The notes: generated by a model from the sequence alone, not told the origin. 64,000 bases of DNA from Myoxocephalus aenaeus (GCA_038501785.1 JBAMJR010000170.1:964501-1028500); one strand, 5' to 3'. Shown: positions 1 through 13,683, numbered from the stretch's first letter. Numbers and translations: made by a program.

Positions 1-1
1 G

Positions 2-724
2 ACCGTGGAGAACCCGCAGGAGGTGGAAAGCAAGAAGGGTTTGTTCTACAAGCGAGCCCAGCTGCTGCTCCAGCCTCAGCCCCGCCAGCAGGACGGGGAC
101 GAGATCGGCCTAACCGACAACGCCATCATCAACGTGGGGGGCATCAAGTACCGCATCCCCTGGACCACGCTGGAGGAGTTCCCCCTGACGAGACTGGGCA
201 AGCTGCGCAGCTGCAGCAACGAGGACGAGATCATGGACCTGTGCGACGACTACGACGGCAGCCGCAACGAGTACTTCTTCGACCGGAGCCCGTCGGCTTT
301 CCGCACCATCGTCTCTTTCCTGGCGGCGGGGAAGCTGCGGCTGCTGAGGGAGATGTGCGCTCTGTCCTTCCAGGAGGAGCTGCTGTACTGGGGGGTGGAG
401 GAGAACAACCTGGACTGGTGCTGCCTCCGGAAGCTGCGGCTCAGGCAGGAGGAGTACAAGGAGCTGCAGCGGCTGGAGGAGGAGGAGGCCGAGCTCACCT
501 CGCCGCAGTCCTGCGAGGAGAGCCAGCAGCTCCCCACCGGAGCGGAGCCGCAGGAAGAGGGCCAACCGGGGGGCTGCATGCGGAGCCTGCGGGACATGGT
601 GGAGAACCCCCACTCCGGCCTGCCGGGGAAGATCTTCGCCTGTCTGTCGGTGATATTTGTAGCCATCACCGCCGTGACGCTGTGCGCCAGCACCATGCCG
701 GACCTCAGAGAGGAGGAGGAGAGG
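2..724 (+). CDS. kcng2: Kv6.2 potassium channel modifier subunit, exon 1 (5' partial)
   Basis: This is the 5' coding exon of a KCNG-family (Kv6) silent voltage-gated K+ channel subunit, which acts at the plasma membrane by joining Kv2 subunits. The reading frame is already open at the left edge, so the true start lies outside the window. Counting from base 5, residues 40-140 are the tetramerisation (T1/BTB) domain with INVGGIKY, CDDYD and FFDRSPSAF. Residues 150-190 form an acidic Glu-rich linker. Residues 208-230 are segment S1 (GKIFACLSVIFVAITAVTL). The exon ends at a codon boundary before a consensus donor (AGG|gtgagt). It joins exon 2 at 13684 to give STMPDLREEEER-GECSQ, a junction matching the KCNG family. 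KCNG1 and KCNG4 share the T1 motifs. Kv6.2 is preferred from exon 2 and from the adjacent slc66a2. Confidence 0.93.
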
Positions 725-1391
725 GTGAGTTCACGCCGTCTCTTCGATAATCAACTTCTGTAATTACTTTTTGCCGTGCTCGCAAACTCATTTTTTAAAT
801 TATCCAACAAGTCCAAAACTCATATCTGGTTCCACATATTTTCATTTCTGGAAGGAAGTCCTGACAAGTATTGGATTGGAATGATTCAACTCGGCAAAAG
901 CATCCAAATAATTTAACTACCATTCAAAAGAGAGGCATCTCCCATTTTAAATAAGTTAAATAAAGTTTTAAAAATGATATGATATGATATTACCCAGAGC
1001 AATGCAGAACGCTCTCTGTGGCGTCTAACAGCAAAACAAATGCTAAAACTGATTTTCATGATGAACACCGCACACACATCACGATAAACTTAAGGAACCT
1101 CGCACGGAGCATTCCTTTTTATTCCTAACAGCCTCGGGGAGGAGAGTGCTTTACAGCTGCTACAGTAGAATTGAGATTATGTTGATGCTGCAGCCCACAT
1201 ACAGAGTCTTCCTGGGCTTTATTGTAAATCATTGTGACAGAGACAGAGGCGAAGGCTCAGGGACACAGGAGCTTCTTCTCCATTCACTTGAATACCAGAT
1301 TATTGCGTCGCTCCCCTCACTGTTCCTGCAGCATAAATGCCTTCAGCGACACAAGATCTCCCAAATGCAGGCGGTAATTTACAGTGCATAC

Positions 1392-1394
<3 letters not shown>

Positions 1395-1465
<71 letters not shown>
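1395..1465. repeat. (AT)n microsatellite, about 35 copies
   Basis: A pure AT dinucleotide run in kcng2 intron 1. The Tyr/Ile-repeat open frames over it are artefacts. Confidence 0.98.
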
Positions 1466-1470
<5 letters not shown>

Positions 1471-1914
1471 TCACATATCTTTAAATGAATAGTCTGTGCT
1501 GGTTTGGGATTTGCAGTTCTGTGTTTGCAAAATCCCACACATATTCTCCCTGTGGAGTTGATTTTACTCGACCTGCTTCCAGAAATGAATATGAAATAAG
1601 ATCAAATGAATGCTCATTATTGTTATATACCATGATGATTATGCAAATTATAGCCATGCAGTCTTATTCCATTCAGTTTAACGCTTGTTTACCCAAACCA
1701 TATCTAGAGCAGCTGACCAGTAAACAAATTGGGAGCTTTAAATGGAAATACATTATGTTTATATTGAGTGCCGTGTTCACTTTGATGCTTCATAGATGCA
1801 GATGCATTTGAGCTGTTATGTAGATGTTATATGACATTTTAGAAAAGCATCTTTGATGTTACAGTCCAAACATTTTCAAAAACATTTTCTCATGAACAAA
1901 ACAGATTACTCCTG

Positions 1915-2230
1915 AAGGGAGTCAACATTTTAGGAAATAGCTTTGCTCGCTTGCTTTCTGAGAGTTAGATGAGAAGATCGATATAAATATTGTCTCTGTA
2001 CGTTAATGGAACTACGGCATGGTTAGCTTATTTTAGCATAAAGACTGGAAACAAGGGGAAACTGCCAGCCTTGCTCTGTCCAAAGTTGAAAAGAAATCAT
2101 CCGATAGCAAGGACTCTAAAGAGCTAATTAACACGTCTAATAACGAATCTTATTAGTTTAGTCCACATGGACAGAAGCTTAATAGCACCTAGTTGTGGTT
2201 CGGAGGTTGTTTTCTGCTCTAACTATTTAT
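1915..2230. repeat. Dispersed teleost-type repeat fragment
   Basis: Words such as gagagttagatgagaagat, gcataaagactggaaac and ctctgtccaaagttg match by memory a repeat found very often in percomorph genomes. The class is not assigned and the ends are approximate. Confidence 0.5.
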
Positions 2231-4639
2231 TGGCAAACAACATTCTGTAACTCGTTACGCTTTGATGAACCTTTTAAAAAGATTGAAATCATTTTCATCA
2301 ACTTAAGTGAATCGAGCTCAACTGATTCTCAGCAGTTTGCCATTTGCTGTTGTTGATATTCAAGCTGCTATCATTCCATATTTATATACCGTAGGTATCA
2401 ATCATTTTTTTATTTTTTATTCAGGCTACAGAATACTGGAATAACGACAAAAAAATTAATATTATAAATAAAATGCTTCATCAGTAGAAACGATAAAACA
2501 GGCTCAAATTAGAGTTCCACAGGCAATCAATGAGGATTAATGATGATTCACGTTTCTAGTTCTATGTCGGCCCAAAAAGTTGCCAGATTTGTTGCTCGGA
2601 TCCTTTAAAAAAACGAAAAATCACAAAAAGTGGTATATTGGTGTATTCCTGTAATTTCAGTTTACCCCTAAATAATCTGAATCTGATTTAAAGCAAGCAC
2701 TGTAGAAACAAAACAAATCCAAACAAACATGGCCGACGATATGCCAAAGCTTGAGCCTGCTAGGTGTAAATCTCTAAATAAAAGGACGATACTCGTGACC
2801 TAAAAGTCTCTAATTATGTCTGAAAGTGAGAGCGGAGCGCTTCATCCACCTGTTGCTGCATTCAGCTTTCATCTCGATGGAAGAGAAATGTTGCTGCCTC
2901 AGGCTTTTGTACCCACTTACTACACATGCTGTCAAAGTCTGTGCACCAAGAAAGCCTGATGTTCTCCTCCTGAGCCGCTTCATGTCCACCTTTTGCCTCG
3001 GAGCGTCTTTGTATCGCACTAATTCACCTCCTGAAGGACATCAGCAGACTGGCGTATGATTAAAGAAGAGCCTGCCAGCGTCTCCCTCTGTCAGAGATGT
3101 ATCTTCATCAGCAGGCTGCAAAGGGGGCGTTAAGCATGAAGTGCAGAAGCTTCAAAAGGAAAATCCATCAGGAAAACAAAGCGGATAAAAAGCTGAACAA
3201 ACACCGGTTTAGACGTCGTCTCATTTTATCTCCAATTAGGCATCATCTGTCATCACACGCCGGTATGAAACCGCAGCTTTAATTATTTGAATCAGAAGAG
3301 CAACAGGAGCGATTATATGTTTCAAACTCTGGACAGCTGAAAAGGTGTCATCGTGGCACCAATTAACCACCCGGAGGTGACTGAGAAAGTGAGCCTCACT
3401 CCTCCTTCCGAGAGAACATTTTGGGTGGGGGTGGTTCATGAGAAGTGAGAACCCAAACTAAGTGGGCAAACCCAAAAAAAAACGCAAGGGTTTATGGGTA
3501 TAATGAGCTGGCTGTGTCATTCTCGGAACACCTAGAATAACACGACGAAGGGAGGCAAGCCACAAGCTGCCACTCATTTGAATAATTTAAACCACCATGA
3601 ACACCAGAGACGGTAAATAAAAACAAAGCGCCACCCCCGAAAATGCCAAAATCGAGACACATAACTAAAACCTTGTCCTAAAAGTGTTGTGGCTCGCTGG
3701 TAATTGTTCCGTGTGCACATAAAGGAATCCTAAACCAAAAAAAAAGAGACAAAACAAACCTACGATTCCACCGTTTTGTTCCCAGCAGTCGTGGTTTATG
3801 CCGAGGTGACAGAATTAAGGCTGCGGAGCGTCTCCTCTCCTTATCTCCATGTTAGGAGAAGAATTTGGCCTCGCTCTGAAAACGTATGTTAGTGCTCCGC
3901 GAGTGGGCTCGACTTCCTGCGTCGTCTTCATTCACACGAATGTCAAGCAAAGCATTTAAGTAGCTCAACCCTTGCATTCAGCTCAAATTGGTGAATTGCT
4001 TTTGCTAATTACCGCGTCTCTTTCAGTGGAGTCCGCCCACTCCTCCTCCCCTATTACACAACTTCCCAATATCCATTAGCTTTGATAGCCAGCCATTTAT
4101 CTGCACAGATAATCCTTATCGTAATGAAACAAATTAAATGATAATTTCCTCAGATACCCATTTCTAGATTGTAATATATTGTGTATTTGTAATGTTTCCT
4201 AATGTTCTTGAGAGCTCAGTTATGGCTCCAGTGTTCGGCAGCATGAAGGCAGCAGCTCTTACACTCCCCTGCTAAACCTCATTAAACCAACTTCTAATAC
4301 TTTCAATGAAACGCACTGTATTACATTATTATTCATTTAAATAAAAAAACTGATTTACTGGGCAGTTTGGGGCATTGGAAACAAGCTTTGAACACAACAC
4401 ATAGTATCACCTTTTAAGGCTAATATGTTAGCAAATAGTACACAACCAGCAGATATGAAGCATTCACTAGCAACATTAGCATTCACTAGCATTCACTAGC
4501 ATTCACTTGGAGGCCTTTATTCGGCCCCCTGGCAATTGTATTCAAATATACGCGGTAGTTTTAGCTGTGTTTTAGGTGTTCAACATCTCCTGTGAGAAAA
4601 ATATGTCTCTTTAGCCGCTAAATACTCAGTTCAAAGAGA

Positions 4640-5070
4640 CAACGTATACAAGAAGTCCCGTTTGTCGGCTGCCATCGAGCCTCGCGTTGGGCCGTCGCCA
4701 TCTTGTTTTTTTGCAACCACGAGTGACATGAGACGGTGGAGCTAACAACAACTGTCAGCTGAATAAGACATTTTTTAGCCGACCAAAATGAACTGAAAAC
4801 ACAACGTGAAAGGGTTTAAGTTCTAGTCCCAGACCGGACAATGCCTTGGTAGAGACCTGTCAATCACAAGGCAGCCGCACGCCACAAAGCATTCCTTGCT
4901 TTATCATATATTTGATTCTAAATTGGAAAATAATTCACTAAATGAAATGTTTACCGAGGTTGTAAATCCAGTTAGAAGTCGGGTAATTTTCTTACTTAGA
5001 TACAATCTGATCCGTCTGGTCTGACGGCCATTAGAAAGAATGGAAGTTTAAGGAACTTCTGCGTTTCCGC
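4640..5070 (+). repeat. Dispersed repeat, copy A
   Basis: Shares ordered words with 32440-32830: cgtcgccatcttgttttttt, aatgaactgaa-acaca, and gccattagaaagaatg-aagtttaa. The spacing differs, so both are diverged or deleted copies of one family. Confidence 0.6.
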
Positions 5071-5460
5071 CGGACGAAAACAGTATAAAGTTACAGCGAG
5101 CTGAAAGATGCTAAAACGCGAAACAGCAAACAGCTGCCCCTTCCACACACACAGACACTCAAAAAGCATTTTAACATTTTTATTTGCCAGTAAATGAAGT
5201 CATGGTATGAAGCTCTCAGTCGTGGACTCCAGCCAAAATGAAATTGCGCTGTGAAGCAGGAGGGCGATGCAACCTAAACCCAGGAAGCGTCCATCTTTAT
5301 GGACTTGGTCACTTGAGCCGTAGGAGGGAGTTCAGGCAGAAACATTTTTATTTAGGGATCCTCCTGCAATGAAAAGCACTTAGCCAGGCTTTCTAATCTA
5401 ATGTGGCTCTTAGAGAAGCTTTTGGTGGCTAAGAAGCCTTTCTCTAACCCTTCTCTTTCT

Positions 5461-5492
5461 CACACACACACACACACACACATACACACACA
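5461..5492. repeat. (CA)n microsatellite
   Basis: A short, slightly interrupted CA run in the kcng2 intron. Confidence 0.9.
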
Positions 5493-7315
5493 ATATACAA
5501 CAACAAAAAAAGAAGCTATATTGCATTTCGCATTTCATGGCCGCTCTCTGCACTCTCAGGATGAATAGGGGATTAAACCTCAAGTGTTTTGTTGATTTCT
5601 TCCCTCAGAATTGCTTACTCTCTTCACAGCAGCATCTTTGAAAACTGTGTTCTTGTCCCATTTGCCTCCAGCGAGAGTATGGATCTAGCCTCTCGGTGAC
5701 TCCGCTCATGCCTCAGAGCCCTGTGCACTCCATTCTGATGTAGATCTCAGCCACTTTAAGAGTACACCCTCACCCCGGCCATATATCATCACATATAGGC
5801 AGAGTTCAGAGGGCGTGGACGGAGTGGATGAGAAATAGAAAGACTTTTGTCGTATAGTCTTCTATATGCTGAAAATAGGAGGTGAACATCACTCATCCCT
5901 GCTGACTCTGAGTTTGACGTATTGCCGCTCCGTGCTCAGAGAAGTGTGCGATCCATCACGGTGGTGATGATTTGTGTTCCTCATTCGGTGTTCGGTAAAT
6001 AATTTCTGGTGAGTCGAGAAGTGATTTTTATTCAAAGTATGAACTGTAAATCCCCGTGGGAACTGTGCCGTGTTTTATGCTACGAGGTAAGCAAACCTCC
6101 TCTACTGGGAGGTAAAACATGTGACAGGTGATGTTCACAGATTGGATGAGCACCAGCATATTATTTAGGGGAGTTTTGGACAAGAGAAAATAGTTCTTTA
6201 AGCTGGTATTATAAATATAGGACTTTGCAGGAAGCAAATGAGAAGGCAATGTCAATTAAAAATAGGCTCAGTCAAAGCTGTACCATCAGTTTATCCAATA
6301 AAAAAAAAAGGTATTCATCAATTTAAGTTCATAATGTGACCCTAACAATATGACAAACAGAGATAACCAGCAAAAGCTATATGATGATACTTTACTGAGC
6401 TGTTCCCCCAAAAAGAAAAGGTTAAATAATGTGATGTATTTCTCCAGCCCTTTGGTTTCAGCAACAAAAAAAATGCTCCAGTTGAGCTCGCTCTAATTGC
6501 TCTTCCCCGCGGAGCCGCGAGCACACGGGCTGAGTTCACCGACTTTCTCAGGAAACACTTCTCCTGTTACCGTCGAAGCATTTGCATTCGTAAACATTTA
6601 CAGCTCGAGTAGGGCTGTCTGCCATCGACTTGAAACATAATAATAATAATACCTCGTAATACCCGGTATTTTAAATATATTTAAATATTCCTTCCGGTGG
6701 AACCACAAAGGAAGCACTTTGCTGTGGTGGCTGTGAAGGATATTGACTGATGATGCTCCGGGAATACGAGGGAACAGTTCCATCGAATCAAAGTCCCAGG
6801 AGACTGAGCTTTCATGTCAAATGTGCATATATATATATATATATATATGGCATAACTTTCAGCCCATTTGAGCTGCATTTGCCTCATAAATGTTGTCTTT
6901 GCAAACTTTAAAACATTAAAACCGGACCATTTTTACTCATTCACTTCCTCTCTGTTGACTTCACATTAGTTATAGTACTGTTTATTGTATACTGTATGTA
7001 TGTGTGTGTGAGAGAGAGAGACATTTGTCAGGCAACAGCCATAATCATCAATGGTATTATAGATTAGGATAGATAAGATGAAACTAAAATCACCCCCATG
7101 GGGAATTTTGGTTGTCACAGCAGTAGAGAACAGGATATAAATAACAGTGTATGCAATACAGGGAGAAGACACAGTGCTGTTATTGCAGGCTGAAGTGGAC
7201 GATCAGCTATTAAGCTATACCATTATCAGGCATATCAGGCCTGCAGGCTATTATCAGAGCAGGTCCTTACAGGTAACATGCATGTATTGATTTGTGTAAA
7301 TGAGTGTTAATGGAA

Positions 7316-7374
7316 GCGCATATATTCTGAAAGCTGCAAGAGTCAATCTCTTGCAGCTTTCAGAATATATGCGC
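7316..7374. repeat. Perfect inverted repeat, 27-bp arms
   Basis: Arm 7316-7342 is the exact reverse complement of 7348-7374, with a 5-base spacer (tcaat). The flanks do not pair. It could form a hairpin or cruciform. It lies in kcng2 intron 1 with no recognisable element around it. Confidence 0.97.
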
Positions 7375-7603
7375 GGATTGCAGGTGGGAAGGAACAAAAC
7401 ATTTCTGCTCAGCAAAGTGCAGCACGCATCAGCCCTCCCTATGACCGACCATCATAAATACATATTGACAAGCAACAAAACTGCTCGGGCCGAGATCAAT
7501 GCCCACGTGTGAGTTATAGCGGTGTTTCCAGGCGATCGAAAAATGAATAGATTTCTGAAATGATTAGAAGTTTTGATCAACCTCCATGGCGGTGGTGGAT
7601 TAG

Positions 7604-7700
7604 TCTTCTTCTTCTTCTTCTTCTTCTTCTTCTTCTTCTTCTTCTTCTTCTTCTTCTTCTTCTTCTTCTTCTTCTTCTTCTTCTTCTTCTTCTTCTTCTT
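7604..7700. repeat. (TTC)n trinucleotide repeat, about 32 copies
   Basis: A pure TTC/GAA run, a type that can form triplex DNA. The poly-Phe and poly-Glu open frames over it are not genes. Confidence 0.98.
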
Positions 7701-8269
7701 GCCAAAGACGATGTTTATTAGAGTCTTTAAAAAAAGTTCCAGAGAAAGTAATCACGCTTATGTAATTATTGAATCTGAGTTTGAGCAGATTACTTTGCCT
7801 GCTCATCATAATTCTGCATCCTAATCACACACACACACGGAGGAAATTCACCAAACCACCGGGGGGGGGGGAAATACGATGATATTATTTGGTCATTTTG
7901 AGAAATGATTAGACACACAGCAGGTCCCTAAGCTACTGCACATCAGTCTTATTTGTTATAATTTGTGTAAAATGACTAGTGACACACATTTGTCCCTGAG
8001 GCAGGTTCCCCTGAACCATCCTGCTCTCCGGATTGGCTGCTCCCTACTTTCCCAGACAGTAATCGCAAAACCCAGCATTCAATGTCAAAGACTTTTACTC
8101 TGAATAAAAGTCGTTTTAAGGTTGTGGGAGAGGAATTTAGACGAGAATAGAAAAATATACTTGACTGACAGTGTTTTGACATGCAGTAGACGTACATGAG
8201 GCCCTGTGCTGACAGTGACATGCAGCATGTTACTTACTTTGAGTACTAATGGTTATTGAATACATAGTT

Positions 8270-8272
<3 letters not shown>

Positions 8273-8325
<53 letters not shown>
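8273..8325. repeat. (GT)n microsatellite
   Basis: A pure GT run in the kcng2 intron. Confidence 0.97.
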
Positions 8326-8326
<1 letters not shown>

Positions 8327-8654
8327 TGAGGGGGGCAGAAGCCTATCCCAGCATGCACTGTGTGAGTGGCAGGACGTCGTCAGCATTTTTCAGGGCTATA
8401 AAAAGGAAAATATATATTTAGTACGTTTCCAATTCCCCGAAACTGCAGCCCAGTCAATAAATGACATGCATCAATTCTGCCTGTGGAAATTAAACTTTTG
8501 TGAATGTAGTTGAGCTGAGCAACCACATGGTTTTTCACTTTGCAGTTAGTTGTGCACAATTATTGCCTTAGTTGCATATCCGATGACGTTGTATAAAGAT
8601 AAAGGAAGTCACACCCATAGTAACCTTTCCGACAGGGAGCGCTGTCCCTGGTCC

Positions 8655-8720
8655 GCTGCTTTGGTCCAACGTAAAATATCTCAACAAATATTTGGATGGA
8701 CTGACTGCCAGACAGACACG
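8655..8720 (-). repeat. Dispersed repeat fragment, related to 10925-11140
   Basis: The words ttggtccaac and atctcaacaaatatttgga read in reverse complement match the gttgagatattggtggacca core of the later copy. Confidence 0.4.
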
Positions 8721-9021
8721 GAAATAAAGCGTCATCATCAGGTTAAGATTTCAGTCCTACAGTATCTGCAAAACATCCTTTGTTAAGCTAGTGTCCTGCT
8801 ATTCTGAAGTTTTGAGTTGTCTTCTTGTGACGCACGTAGGAAGGAGAGGTACTGAAAATCCTTCCTTCCTGCTGCTGTCAGGCTGCACAAGCAGCTTAGC
8901 GCCCAGTAGACCACAAACACACACTTTATTCACTTCAATCACTTCAACCGATGCAATATAAATACATGTTATTCTGTCTGTATATAATATTTTTACTATA
9001 TGTCTCTTGTGTGCACTTTAC

Positions 9022-9092
9022 CTGTCTGCTGCTGTAATCCTGCAAATTTCCCCACTGCGGGACTAATAAAGGAATATCCTATCTTATCTTAG
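9022..9092 (-). repeat. Short dispersed repeat, minus copy
   Basis: In reverse complement this closely matches 35676-35747 over the words tttattagtcccgcagtggg and tttgcaggattacagcagc. It resembles 3' tails of fish retroelements; the family is not assigned. Confidence 0.7.
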
Positions 9093-10924
9093 GCAGAAAT
9101 GAGGCACCATGCTTCTATAATGCTTTCTCTTCATCGGCAGCACCGACTGTTGGTAATAGAGCCCTTTTCATCCTGTATGTTCCTGGTTTCAAGTCATTTA
9201 AATATTTATGACTGCACACATGTCATGTTTCTGCTTTAAAAACACTTAATTTGTTTGCTCCCAATGCTAAAAAGGGAAACCCAGACTTGTGTTTATTGTC
9301 CATACAATCGTAAATCTGCCATCTTCTCGTGGATTATGGAAATAACACTTGCTTGACCTTTTTAAAAGCCTGAAGGATTCACACACAATCCCGTTGTTGT
9401 TCTGAAATGAGATTCCCTCTTTTTGCAGAAGCTTATTAAAGACGGTTTCTGGAGGAGATGAGAGGGGAAGCGTTGCAACTCAACCTGGCCGGCAGAGCAA
9501 ACACACACACAGACACTCAGAGAGCAGAGCCCAGCGAGGCGAATGAATGAATCCATTAAAAGCATGGGCGTGCCGAGGGACAGAACCGGCTCGCCACTTG
9601 AAGTCTGCGTGTTTGCGAATCACACCCACTCCAACTTATCTGTGCGGGATCAGAGGCGGGCCGGCGCCTCCATCATTGTGTGGTTGACATGCTTCTCTTC
9701 AGCCGTGACGGGGTCAGAGTCCCCTGGTCGCTGAGACGGATAATTGTGCGCTTTTTAATTTGATCCTCCGCTTTTCTGCCTACATCAGGAGGGAGTGGAG
9801 AAAGCACTCAGCCGGGAAAACCTACAATATGAACACGCTGGTCAGCTACGAGGAAAGGGACGGTGTCATTTAAAAATAGAAAACACACACCGACTCCCTT
9901 GTGGACGCAGAGGAGCAGGATGACAGAGGAGGTGTGTGAAACATACTGGTTACCATGTGAGAACCAATGAGCTCCTTGAGGATTTGGACAGGAGCACATT
10001 TATTTGTCTTGGCTTCAGGCTCGTATTATTTTGGATGTGGAATGACAGCATGTGGTTAGAGGGTGGATTTTTGAATTTCTCCGCTGCGACTCCCAAAGCT
10101 TCAGCGGCGCTTTAATGTCCCCCCGCAAATACAAAAAAAATGGTATTAAGGAAAACACTTTGCATGAGGACTCAAAGGTGGATTGATGACCCAGCCGTGA
10201 AGCGGATAATGGGTTCGGGGAGAGAAACAGAAAATATGCTGCAACAATATGAAACTGAACGGAGAAGCCGTTTTACTGGATATAATGATATTCAGCAAAG
10301 TACTGTTGCCTCTATAATCTATCCAAATGTTTTTTGGCATTCTCAAATGGGCGAATATAAAACATGTTTTTTTTTTTCTTTCCTTTTACATTTCTGGTCC
10401 AATTCGGCTTAAAATCCCCTCAAAGAGAAGCTGACAATCTGTGCTCTGAACCTCACAGTTATTTTATCGCCCCAAATAAGAATATATGGGCTTGTTCGCA
10501 GCTGGCCAGGGACCTGTGGAGCACTAACTCCCTATTGTTCATTTTAATGTTGGCTGTGGACTGCAGCCAATAGAGACTTTCTGACGTGACTCTGCTTTTC
10601 CTCCTCAGTGCGACTAAACCGAAACGTCTGCACTGTAGCGACGCTTCATCTGAGCCGGAGGCGGATACAAACAAGCCTCAATTACTACTGTGGTCACCCA
10701 CGCAATAACGCTGTGATGGAAATGATTGTAATTTTGCTTCTTTTTATCGCTTTTGAGCAGCTGTTTGCATGTAGAATCTCTTCTGTAGTCATTGGCATGC
10801 AGTTTAAATACATGTTTTTAATCTTGAGCGCCAAATGCACAGCAGCATGCTAATAAGTTCCCAGTTGAGATTCTGGCACGTCGATGCTCAGCTTTAGCGC
10901 GTTAGCATGCAGATGGCGAACCTG

Positions 10925-11140
10925 TATGAACTCTCAGGGGGATCATTATTATGAGGAGATATAACATTTCATCCTCTGGGGGTCCATGAATGTGTGAAGC
11001 AAAGTGAAGGCCGTGGTGGTCTCCAAGGTCAGTTGGATTCATCCTCTGGAGCATGCATGTTTGTGCAAAGTGAGATGGTAATTCATGGAATTGTTGAGAT
11101 ATTGGTGGACCAACAGACGGGCTAATAACTGTTCAGACAG
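10925..11140 (+). repeat. Dispersed teleost-type repeat fragment
   Basis: Contains a ggggatcattattatgagg start, a gtccatgaatgtgtg middle and a gttgagatattggtggacca end, typical words of a common fish repeat. The ends are approximate. Confidence 0.45.
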
Positions 11141-12734
11141 CTAGAACAATAATCTTCACAGCTAAAGATAAGGGCTGATGGTGAGATGCAGGTTTCCCGC
11201 TCGCCGGGGACTCGATGGAAATGTGTCCCGGTCAAATAGAACTTTTAAAATGTTGTGTTTCTTATTAGATGTGTGTTTTTTACACAAGTTGCAATGCTTT
11301 CTAATCATACATTCGTAAGTAATGCTGACTTTATACACATTCCCACTGTGGAGGTTTGGTTTTCAAAGTAGTCGTTGGAGATTCAGTAAAGGTCGGGGAG
11401 CTCGAACCAGCGTCGCCTGTCAGGAGGAGCGACGTGCCGCTGTGATTAACCAGCTGTCAGTGGAAAGGCGTTCAGTTTTACTCCGCCACCGCAGCACCAA
11501 AGCACTAAAGCACAGAACACATAAATCGGTCGGCATGGATCCATACCACTTTTGATGAATCCATATGGCGGGTAATTGCTGCTGCTGCTGCTGCTGAGGG
11601 GAAACTGCAGCTCCAGCTGTGCCGATCAGTGACATACATGGTCCTTAATGGGTTTAGCAGGTTTTTTGCTCTCTAGGGCAAAACAAAACATGCTATATGC
11701 AAAACTAAGTATATACTGAAAAATGCACGAGGCTCAATCGGCGAAGGAGGACTTCTTTTCTTTGAGGCCAGTCGGTTGGAATGACGTCTCCATGGCAGCA
11801 CGGATGTTGACTGAGCAAATACTAAGGGACACGTCTCGCTCATACGTTCACGCCTGCGCACATTCACACCTGGAGATAATCTGTACAACCAAAGTGTGTG
11901 TTTGTGTCCCTAATGTCATCATAGGTTTCTGCACAAAGTCAAAGTCAACAGGGAACGGAGTTTGAAAAGATTCAAGATGTTTTTAGAGATATATATCTCT
12001 CAGTATTACACAACATGTCTCATATACTAGCTAATCCACACATAATTAACTGATACATATAAAGCAAGGATTTTTTTGTAATTAATAACACTTAATTAAA
12101 TGCAGAAAAATCATAAGCACACACTTTTTTTCCCCCCAGTGTCCTCCAGGGGTGACTTTGACTTAATAATAAAGTAATCTCTTATAATTATATTTTAAAA
12201 TATTTATGAACCCTATTTCAGCAGTCTTGAAAAAAAATAGATTATCATTAAAAGAGGGAATATTTCAGCTGTGGCGGCTTTTTAGTCGCCACGATGACAG
12301 CGAGACAGTTAATTACTCATCTACAGCTTCCACCTCTCCGTCAGTCGGGTTTGAAGTGTGAGTCAGTGGGCTTTACTAAACCAGACAATCAGGGCCTTTT
12401 GTTTTACACTTCATGAATCTTTCAGTACCTTTTTCTTTCGGGATCGGTTCAGCGTCACCTTTTTGTCGTGAGATCCTGAACGACAAACCCACCAATCAAA
12501 CAGAAGTCTTTGAAATAGATTCCTAACAATGACTTCACGCGCCTCGTCTGAAGCGCTATTTATCTCGCTCGCTGACGGGGTTGTTGCTGCTGTTTTGTAA
12601 TGTACCGCAAGTACTTACGTGACTCTGTGAACTTGCTGCGGCGACCGTAACGTTTCACTAAACTCCTTACAAAGTCGGATTTCACTAACAAACACATCAA
12701 CGTAACCCAACGGGCTTGTGGGAGTCTAACCCCT

Positions 12735-12990
12735 ATTAGGCAAGGCAAGGCAAGGCAAGTTTATTTGTATAGCACATTTCAACAACAAGGCGATTCAAAG
12801 TGCTTCACATAAAACCATTAAGAGCATCAAAACATAATGCAGAGAAAACAGGATTTAAAACAGTTAAGAAAACATTAAAACAGTAGAAAACAGGATTTAA
12901 AACAGTTAAGAAAACATTAAAACAGTCAAAAAGCTAAATAAAAAATAAAAATTGAATAAAAGTTGCAGTGCAGTTTAAGAAATAAAATGC
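12735..12990 (+). repeat. SINE-like dispersed repeat with internal duplication
   Basis: Starts with four aggca units, then tttatttgtatagcacattt and attcaaagtgcttcacataa, words of a frequent teleost repeat. Inside, a 42-bp unit is present twice (12844-12885 and 12886-12927). A shorter possible relative lies at 33180-33235. Confidence 0.65.
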
Positions 12991-13683
12991 AGTAGTGAGA
13001 TGCAGCAATTGAATCTGGATCAATTAAAGGCAACAGCAAACAGAAAAGTCTTCAATCTGGATTTAAAGGAGGATTTATTAGTACCTGTAAAGCCACAAAA
13101 CGTTTTTTTTCTTTCTCTCAGTCTCACGTATCCGCTTCCTGTGCCTCTTATGCAAATGTTAAGTCCCAGCATGCTTCAGTGAGACAATGTTTTGCCATAA
13201 AAAAAGTATTTAAAAAAAGTTTTAACCGAACGACACCGTTTTTTTTACTGAAAATCGTTGGCAATATGCCTATGCTTTGTTTTATTGTGATTTTTGATTC
13301 CTATTCTTTAGGTCGTAATCATTCCAAAAAGTTGTCTTATTAGTATGTGGGATGTTGGTAAGGGCCTGAACCATGGAGTTTGTACAAGTCGGCGACTGCT
13401 CCAAAAGACATTTTTGGGAAATCTTGCATAGATCATGCTGGATATTCATTGTTATGATCAAAATATGTTATAAAAGTTTTTTTTTTTTTGAAAATGTAAT
13501 TTTTTTTCACAAATAAATTCTGGAAAAAAAAAGATATAAAATAACACAAGTAATAGAACTCCTTTGGGGTTCATACGACTACTTGAACACGGGGAACAAG
13601 AGGCACAGACCCCCCCATGCGGGTCTACGGTTAAGAATTGGTCGTCTGTCTTTAAGTGCTTTTCTTTTTCTTTCTCTCCGCAG

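Larger units (their letters stand above)
725..13683 (+). other. kcng2 intron 1 (about 13 kb)
   Basis: The single intron seen in kcng2 runs from gtgagt to cag and keeps phase 0. No convincing coding exon was recognised inside it. It holds simple repeats, several dispersed repeats and a perfect palindrome, listed separately. AT-rich unique stretches, for example 3900-4200 with several TAATTA-type words, could be conserved noncoding elements, but that cannot be judged from one genome. Confidence 0.85.

Noticed and set aside
110..750. Three open frames overlapping kcng2 exon 1 in other frames
   Set aside because: The sense frame carries the full T1 domain and S1. The others show only compositional bias.
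7316..7374. The palindrome as a microRNA precursor
   Set aside because: A 5-base loop and 27 perfect pairs without bulges are unlike an animal pri-miRNA, which needs a longer imperfect stem and a larger loop.
7573..7824. Poly-Phe and poly-Glu open frames
   Set aside because: They are translations of the TTC/GAA microsatellite.
11578..11595. CTG repeat as an expandable coding repeat
   Set aside because: Only five units, in an intron, and no coding frame is supported.
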